Source: Corticium candelabrum (Eukaryota; Porifera; Homoscleromorpha; Homosclerophorida; Plakinidae). Taken from it: DNA of 64,000 bases. Shown piece after piece: positions 46,601-55,600 of the stretch (position 1 is its first letter; every line of letters starts with the position of its first letter). The DNA is taken from NCBI RefSeq assembly GCF_963422355.1, contig NC_085086.1, positions 4,101,545 through 4,165,544 on the forward strand, in the 5' to 3' direction. A program made the position numbers and the translations under genes. The notes under the pieces are model-generated. The model did not search any database. It was not told the origin of the DNA and saw only the letters and a list, made by a program, of their open reading frames with translations.

Positions 46601-49600
46601 CCGATATGGAAAGGACTCTTACGGCAAGCTTGTCTCTTATTGAGTAGGGTATCTTTAAATCCACCTACGGCCCTCCACCCATTGGAGCTGATGAATGAAA
46701 CTGGAAACCTAAGAACTTTCTTCGTCATTCTCATGACCACCTATTGGACAAAAAGAAAAAATCTTCCTCCCGTTGTAATTATGAACAGTTTTAAGTGGCA
46801 TCTACGTCGACATATACGAACCGTTTGTGCAAGAAAGTCGGACATATCTTTTTGGAAGCCTTTGGGACCTTTCGTAAACCTAGCTTTAGTGTAAAGAATT
46901 TAGATTGATTTAGAAGTTGTACCAACTTTTAATAATAACAAAAACTGTATTGCAAGGCCGTTGTGGGTACAACGTTTGTTGGAGCCGCCACGTCTATATA
47001 CTTTTGCCAAATTATAAGAGGTTTTCTTTTGGCGTTCTGTGCGTTCTCGGTGAGCTAAAGAGCCATCCTATCTTAATATCTGGTCAGTTGCAAAAAAGGT
47101 GAGTCTTCTTGGATCGTCCTTTGTTTGCAAGCCATGGTGGGCTTTTGGAGCGTCCGCTCACCATTGTTTTGGACAACGCAGAAGATTTGTCTACCCGTGA
47201 TGTAATCACTGCATTGCATTCTGTCGTTCATGATGAAGACCTGAAATGCGTAACTCAGATAGGCAACCAGGGATCATTTCAGATTACATTGGGATGCACC
47301 ACAGCAAGAGACACGGTGCTAAGCAAGGGCTTCGATGTAAACCACTAAACTTATCAATGTTATTCAATGGACAGACCAAGAAACAGAGGGCCACCGCCAG
47401 CTTTTGTTTCGGTTAAAATGCCATACGAAATGCCAGATGAAAGGGTCACCACGCTACTCAGTAATTACGGCCAGGTAACAATCATTCATTGACGTTGCTA
47501 TTCCTTTGCGCCTTCGACAGAAACCGGAGTGCGCATCTTTACAGTGAAAAATCCCAGGGGAGAGTTTCCGACATCCTATAAGATAGGGCGATATGTATTG
47601 CGTTTCTACCTACGCTATGCTGGACAGCCGTCAAGGTGTTGTAGGTGTGATTCAACAGACCATCGGATACGAGACTGCCCTCAACCAAATGGCTTCGTTG
47701 TCATCGGTGTGGAAGCACAGATCATCTCCTACGTGAATGTCAAGCAGAAGACAACGTTTCAAAGGTTTCAAATGTATCTCCGTCGCCTCCAGCAAACCAA
47801 ATAGAAGAAAGAAACATTCCGGTAATGGAAATAGTGAATGTTGCGCAACAAGTTGAACAAGGCGATCACAACAATGATGATCTTTATCAACAAGTTGAGG
47901 GAAGTTTCGGCATTATTGAGGATTCTTATCAACAAGGTGAGCAAAGTGTCGACAACAATGATGATCCCTATCATGAACAATCAGATACCGACCTGTGGAC
48001 AGATGGCACAACGCAATGCCAAGAACAAATGAGCGATGAGGGCGAAAATGAACAACGGTCGTGAAAGCGATCACTTACGCCCACTACAGCACAACCCAAG
48101 AAAGAAAGAAAGAAAGAAAAAGAGAAACAAGCAAAAAAGCAATCGGAAAATAGATATAATCTCTTGTCATCGGAATCACCTCAGCCTCCCAATTTGCCTC
48201 CTCTTGGATCGAAGTCTACTTCGTCCAGAGACATCACTGAAAACTGTAAAAATGAGAACTTTTGTTTTGTGTTTTAATAGTCTTAATAATGGCAAACAAC
48301 CTTGTAATTTCAACTCTTGATGTAAAAGGAGTAAATGGTCCACGCAAGAGACACATCTTATGTTCGTGGATGAAAACAAATCATGTTGATATTTTAGCTC
48401 TACAGGAAACTTATCTAGCCCAAACTCCCTCTGACTGGTCTACTCAATTTCCAGGCTATGACAGTTTTCACTCATTTGGAACTAATCATTTTCGTGGTGT
48501 TTCAATTATAGTCAAACGTCATCCAGACATTAATTCAACTTTAATACGTTCTGATTCAAGTGGACGTAGTGTCACCGTGCTCATTCGACAGGGAGATGTA
48601 TCTTTCTATCTGACAGCTGTTTATGCTCCTGTTCAATGTCTTGAGCAAACCGAGTTTCTGTCATCTATGTCAAAATTATTGTCTTTATATCCAAAAAACT
48701 TGGTATGTGGAGACTTCAATTGTGTATTGAATCCTTGTGTTGATCGTATTTCTCTCTCTCTCCGGCAATACCACGCATAGCGAGTCATAATGCGATTCAC
48801 AGCTTTATCAGAGACTTGGATTTAGTGGATATATATTGTGAAAGAAATCCTACTACCTCAGGATTCACCTGGACTCACCCACATAACAACGTGGCAGAAC
48901 GACTAGACATGTTTTTTCGTCACCCACAACCTCAGTTCCAGTGTTACAGATGTGACTACATTCCTTTTCTTTATATGGTATTTGGTTTATTTACATTATG
49001 AGGTATTACCAATCCTTAAATAAGTTATGGCGTTAAAAATTGCAACGTTAAATGTCAGTGGACTACATGATGAGCAGAAATGCAAAAGTCTGATATCTTG
49101 GTTTAATTCACAACGGATAGACATATTATGTTTACAAGAAACGTATATTTCAAATGAAAATGAACGTCAGGAGTTTTCTAATCACTGCTTAGGTGCAATA
49201 CAGTATCATTCGTATGGCACAAATCATAGTAAGGGACTGGCAATCTTATTACGACAGAGTCCAGACATGACGACGTCAGTAGTGTCATAAAGTGAACGTC
49301 ATCAAACCATACTATTTAAAACAGAATTTCATCATTTCTATTTGACCAATGTCTATGCATCAAACATACTAACTGAGAGGATGCGCTACTTTGACGAACT
49401 TTGCGACACATTGGAATGAGAACAAAACAACATTGTGTGCGGAGACTTTAACACGGTAGCAGATCTCGCATTAGACAAACGTTCCCAAGCGACTACTAAT
49501 TCCAGGAAGGCACCCACAAGATCTTTACAGCGATTTATGACTCAAACCAATCTTATTGATGTTTACAGACTTCTTCACCCTGAAGGTAAAACACACACGT

Positions 49601-52600
49601 GGCAGAGCCAGGGGCATAACGTAGCTGAGAGAATAGATATGATCTTGGTATCTAATTCATTCAAACATAGAGCGTCAGATATACAAACAACACCGACAAT
49701 CTACAGTGACCATTCTTCGGTATCGTGCTTACTACAGACTGAACATGAACACAAGCGGGGAAGGGGAATGTGGAAATTCAATGTCAATCATCTCAAAGAC
49801 TCAGCATACACACAGCAAATAGAGTGGCTGTGGCAACACTGGAGAACCCAGAAACAACGTTTTGAGACACAAAGAGAATGGTGGGATATAGGAAAAATAC
49901 TTGCCTCAGAAGTATGGCATCAACAAAGCAAAACAAAACCGACAGCAATGGACCAAACTGGAGAAAATGCATCACCAAACGCTAAGACAAATCCAGGAAG
50001 GAGACACAGAAAGAGCAACAAGGAACAAATTGTTAGCTCTTCAGACACGCTTGAAGACCCTAGACAGAGAACGACAGAAAGGACAACAAACAAGAGCAAG
50101 AACAGTGTGGATTGAAAGCGGAGAAATGTCGACACGATATTTTAAGGAATTAGAGACAATACAAGGAAGACAAAGACTAATCAAGGACATTGAAACAGAA
50201 AATGGTGAGATAGCCAGCAACAAAGAACAGATTTTAGTACAAACAGCGATCTACTACGAAGCGTTATTTGCAGCATCGCCAACAAATGAGAGTGTACAAA
50301 AACAGTTTATACGAAACGTTAGAACGAAAGTTCCAGAAACAGAAAGATTACAATGCGAAGAGCCGATAGACATGACAGAGCTCACGGAGGCAATGAAACA
50401 ACTTAAACCATGTAAAGCTCCAGAAACAGATGGTCTTCCTGTAGAGTTCTTTCTATAAACGCTTTTGGAATGTTTTGGGTGACGATTTCTTATAAGTCAT
50501 CGATGAAGTGTACTTGAAAGGACAACTTTCATACACACAATCAACGGGACACATCAAATTGATATACAAGAAGGGTCAGAGAAATCGTTTACAAAACTGG
50601 AGACCAATTACACTGCTTAATACAGATTATAAAATCTTGTCAAAGTTGTTGGCAAACAGATTAAAGAGAGCAATGGGACTAGTGATCGATGAGATGCAGA
50701 CCTGCTCCATTCCACAGAGAAGCATTCACGCAAACTGCATGGTGACGCGAGATGTCATCACATACTGTAAACAGAACAATATTTCTCTCGGAATAGTCTC
50801 ACTAGACCAAGAGAAGGCGTTTGATAGAGTGGATCACGGATATTTACAAACCACACTCGAAGCCTTTCATTTTGGTCCCAATTTCCGTCATTGGATAAAA
50901 ACATTGTACAATGAAATAGGGAGCCACATTCAAGTGAATGGATGGCAAACACGAAGAATATCTCAGACGAGGGGTGTGTGCCAAGGGTGTCCTCTTTCCC
51001 CGATGTTGTATGTATTATCTTTAGAACCATTATTGCAAGCAATACAACAGAACAAAAGAATCAAGGGAGCTCCCATGCCTGAACCGCATAACAAATCTTC
51101 CCAATCTTTCAAAGTGTCAGCATACGCAGACGACGTGAATGTCTTCATTACCACAAATGACAGTTTTACAGCACTAAATGAAGAGTTAGAGAAATTTGAA
51201 GTAGCCAGTGGTTCAAAACTCAATCGGAATAGAACAAACGGGTTGTGGATTTCAGGGTGGAAAAGCAGACAAGATTCACCACTCGACATTAAATGGACAA
51301 CAAAATCAATAAAGATATTTGGCATAGAGTTTATGGAGAGCAATGGTTCACGCAAACTGGAATTTACAGCTTGACAAAGTACAAGCTACCTTGGGTAGGT
51401 TCTCACAAAGACAGCTGTCATACCATGGTATAGCAGTAGTGGTAAAACAATTTGCGTTAGCCAAAGTGTGGTATCTCGCCAGAATATTGACAATGCCGAA
51501 AGTCATACAAAAAGATTTAGAGAAAATGATATGGAAATATTTGTGGAGAAATTCAGCACCCCTGGTCAAGCGATCAGTCTGTGTTAGTGCGATTGACTCA
51601 GGAGGATTGTCATTTCCTCATATTGAGGCAAAAATGACAGCTATTCGATGCAGTTGGTTCAAAAAGATACTAGATCCACAGAGTTCATCAATGATAAAAC
51701 CTTATGCGATACATTGGTTATCAAAGCTTTCTGGAATATACAAAATGGAGTTAAATGTTTTTTGTATGCCAGACTATGAACCACCTGCCAGAGCTCTAAC
51801 GCAACTACCATCATTTTACAGACAACTACACAATGACTGGCGAATAGCAGAAGGAAGAAGGAACTTTCAACAGCCAAAGACGTACGAAGAACATCTGAAT
51901 GAACCATTGTGGGGAAATCCCATGCTGTCTACAAAGAACAGGCTAGGAAAAGGCATGTGCTACGCATCCATGGCATAGGCTGGATACACGTGTGTGAGAG
52001 ACATATACGCCTGCCGACCGAGTCCTAGGACTTTATCTTTTCAATTACATCCCATCATTTATCACCTTATTTCGATTGAATGGCAGAAGTTACCACCGGC
52101 ACAGGCATTACACCCAAGTCCACATCAGCAAATATATAATCAAATGTGTATGATGAAAGGAGAAAAACCACTCTACGTTCGAGACATAACAACAAATCAT
52201 CTATACCGACGCTTGGTGGAAAAAAATATAGAAAGACCAACGAGTGAAACACGATGGGAATCCATTTACCATCTTCGAATGTGCAGCAGGGACTGGAAGC
52301 ACGTATGGACAACAGTAAAGGAAATAGCACAAACATTACCAGCAGCGTGGGATAGAGACATACATACTATGGAAAATTTATTACAGAGTACTCCCTACCC
52401 AACAAAGACTGGCAAGGTGGAACCTAACACGAGAGAGTGGATGTCCTGCCTGTGAAGAGGAAACAGACACAATGGACCATGTCTTCGGAAATTGCGCCAC
52501 ATGGAAGAAAACTGTCGAGTGTCTAAAAAATGAAGTACCAAGAGGAACCTGGCCGGGAGACCCTGCAACTCCAGCGGTGGTATCTTTCATTCAGAGAGAG

Positions 52601-55600
52601 ATACCTCAAGAATGGAGACATCTCTTTTGCCGTCTCATGACAGTTTACTGGAAAAATAGAGGAGAGAAAGATCCAAAGCAAATAGCACACTTATGCATAC
52701 TACAGTGGAAAAAGCACAAATCAAGATCAGAGTGACACACAAGACATTACAGGTTACGAGTATTGCAACCGACAAGAGACTACAACAACTCGCTGACAAT
52801 CACAAAAGAGCACTTAGGTATATAGATTGCAACTAGAAACTGTGATATTGTGCTGCAGATAATTTTTCTAATGTTGTACATAACCTGGGCCCTAAGGGCT
52901 CTTGTAGCAAAAAATGTATGTATGTGGCTCAATTGGTTAGAGTGTGCAGTTGGAGATTGGCAACATCCGGGACCTTCGGGTCAGAGTTTGAGTGCGAGAG
53001 GGCCACATACATAAATTCCCTTGGGCAAGGAACTAACATACAATTGCCTCTTTCTCCGGAGTGTCAGTTCTGTCCAGCAAGTGTGAAGTATGAAGTACAG
53101 TAAGTATGACGTACCTAGTGACATGATAGTAGTCTCTCGTAGCCTACCCCTCCCCTTTTCCATTTTTGGTAGGCCTACCGAAAATAGAAAAGGGGAGGGG
53201 CTGGCTACGCGAGACTAACACGATAGAGTGACTGTTGAAAGTTTAGAGTATAGCAAGTATAGTCATTGCAGTATCGAACCTGAGCCTAAGGGGCTCTTGC
53301 ATGTACGTACACACTGCATGTCGATGCAGTAGCGTAGCTCAAGAGGTTTCCAGGGGGTCTGGAAACCCCCCAAGCAACAGCCGTCTAATATCAACTCATT
53401 GTCTTACGTCACACCTTCTCCCGTACAGTTTTTGATATAGATTCGGCAGTGATTCCTGTGGTGTACTGTACACCCTACATACGCTCCGTGACCGGCAGGG
53501 ACGTCAAGGCACGCCTAACGCGCGCTAGTGTTCCAACTTTGCACGTGGCGGGCACCTTTCCTAGTCTCCTGACACGTGAAGAGAGGGAATTTCCGAAAGT
53601 GACTGTGGACAATGAAGAGGCGTTCTAAAGACCAACTGACCATCAGTGCTCTCTTTGAAGCTGCTAGAAAGAGATCTCGAGGCGGGGACCCCACTCAAGA
53701 GAGTGTAGATTCTGAGCGGGCATCGTCGCATTCCATCAATTTGGAACTGAACCCAATGACAAGTGAAGCATATGAAACTGCAGACCTCAGTATAGAAGTC
53801 ACTGGATCTGGTGGCAGCGGGGATCATGTAAGCGATCGTGTTGAAGTGCTTGCATTTGTCAATGGGGATGAACGTGATCCTGCTGAAGCCTGCAGAGCGA
53901 TTAGTGAGTGTACTGCAGTCGGCGGCTGTACAGTAATAAATAGTGTATCGTATGATGTCGTAGGAAACGATGTTGGAGAACTGGTAGATCCAAACAAACT
54001 GCAGGATGATACAAAGCTCTCCTTGCTGTTGGGTCATTTTGTTCCAGACAGCCACTTTCCGTTTCCTCCTCGGCAAGAGAAGAAGAGTGGGCGAGATACC
54101 AAGCGCTATTTTCAATTACAATGGCTTGAAAAGTATAACTGGCTAGTTTATTCTCCAAGCCAAAATGGTGGATATTGTCTACCTTGTGCACTTTTCAGCA
54201 CTGATCAATCAACAGGCCAGCTCTGCAAACAAGCAATGGTAAAGTTCACCAAAGCGTCTGAGACCCTTAGAAAGCATGACCAACAGGAATGTCATAAGGT
54301 CTGCTGTACCAGGGCCAGCCATTTCATTGCAACCAGGAGACATGGTCAGGCAAATATTCTTCAGCTTGTCGTAGACCAAGGGAGTAAGCAAAAACAGGAA
54401 AATATAGCCAAGCTTTGTGCCTTGATCAAGACTGTAGAGTTTTGTGGACGCCAGAACATTTCTTTGCGTGGCCACAGAGAGAAAGGATTTACTTGGGACC
54501 CCAACGAACAGTTAGCATGTAATCCTGGAAACTTTCTAGCTCTATTGCGTTTTCGTGTGGACGCAGGTGATGAACACTTGTTGAGGGACTTCCATATGTC
54601 TCAGTCTGCTCGAGGACTACGTGCGTCTTACCTGAGCCCAACAATACAGAACGAGTTGATTGAGTGCTGTGGGAAGGTTATACAAGAAGACATATTGAGA
54701 GATGTCAGAAAAGCACCATTTTTCTCAGTGTGTGCAGACGAATCTGCTGATGCCAGCAACCAAGAACAGTTGCCCCTGGTTCTTCGTTTCGTCGATGAGT
54801 CTGGACTCATTCGTGAAGAGTTGGCTGAATTTCTCTGTTGCTCTGATGGCACCACCGGGCTAGCTTTAGCTAATCTGCTACTGACCACAATGACGGAAAT
54901 GGGCTTGCAGCCAAAAGAGAAGCTTCGTGGACAAGGCTACGACGGTGCAGGGAATATGGCTGGACCTTTGCAGGGTTGTGCAAGCAGAGTAACTGCAGAA
55001 TGCCCAAAAGCGCTGTACCTCCATTGCAGTGCACATTGTCTCAACCTGTGTATAATAAGGCTAAGCAAACTGCCTTTCATCCAGTCTATGTGGTCATCAT
55101 TGTTCGACGTCAACATCTTTTTCAAATATTCACCAAAGCGTGCTCATGCTATGGCTGAGATAGTTCATGAATGGCGTCAAGGAGAGGGTGGCGACTCAAA
55201 GAAAAAGTTGGTTGATTTGTGCAAAACAAGGTGGGTAGCGCGACATGAAGCCCTTGTCGTGTTTGCTGAGCTTTATCCAGCTGTTTTAACGACGTTGGAG
55301 ACAATCAGCAGAAACAGGGGTGGAACAGTTACATGGAACGCTACTAGCTCCTCCTCTGCTACATCTCTCCACAATAACCTAACCCAGTTCCGATTTCTTG
55401 CAACATTTGTGATAACATCAAAATTGATGGCTGCAATTCAAAGCCTAACATCAAGTCTCCAAGAGAAAGCCACAGATGTTGCAAAGGCTTACAAACACGT
55501 CGCTAGAGTCATCTCCGTTCTTCAAGATATGCGGGACAACATCAACGACAGGCATGGTGAATGGTGGACAGACGTTCAGGCTTTGTGTCTGAAGACTGGA

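Larger units (their letters stand above)
42803..46949 (+). mobile_element. Tx1/L1-type LINE A
   Basis: 5' end TTGCGAGGCCGTGCG abuts (ATGT)n. It contains an ORF1 N-terminal remnant, then the APE endonuclease, RT and C-terminal CCHC of ORF2, and ends in AATAATAACAAAAACTGTA, where LINE B starts immediately (TTGCAAGGCCGTTG). Both 5' ends begin with the same TTGC(A/G)AGGCCGT, so A and B are members of one family. Lies in the hub-gene intron. Confidence 0.85.
46950..48960 (+). mobile_element. Tx1/L1-type LINE B, 3' incomplete
   Basis: Carries the same 5' terminus as LINE A, then ORF1 and the APE endonuclease of ORF2. It is cut around 48960, where sequence of LINE C begins. Either LINE C inserted into it with loss of the 3' part, or B and C form a chimaera. 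Confidence 0.75.

Noticed and set aside
53561..54115. 184-codon minus-strand frame
   Set aside because: Antisense shadow of the hAT transposase frame.
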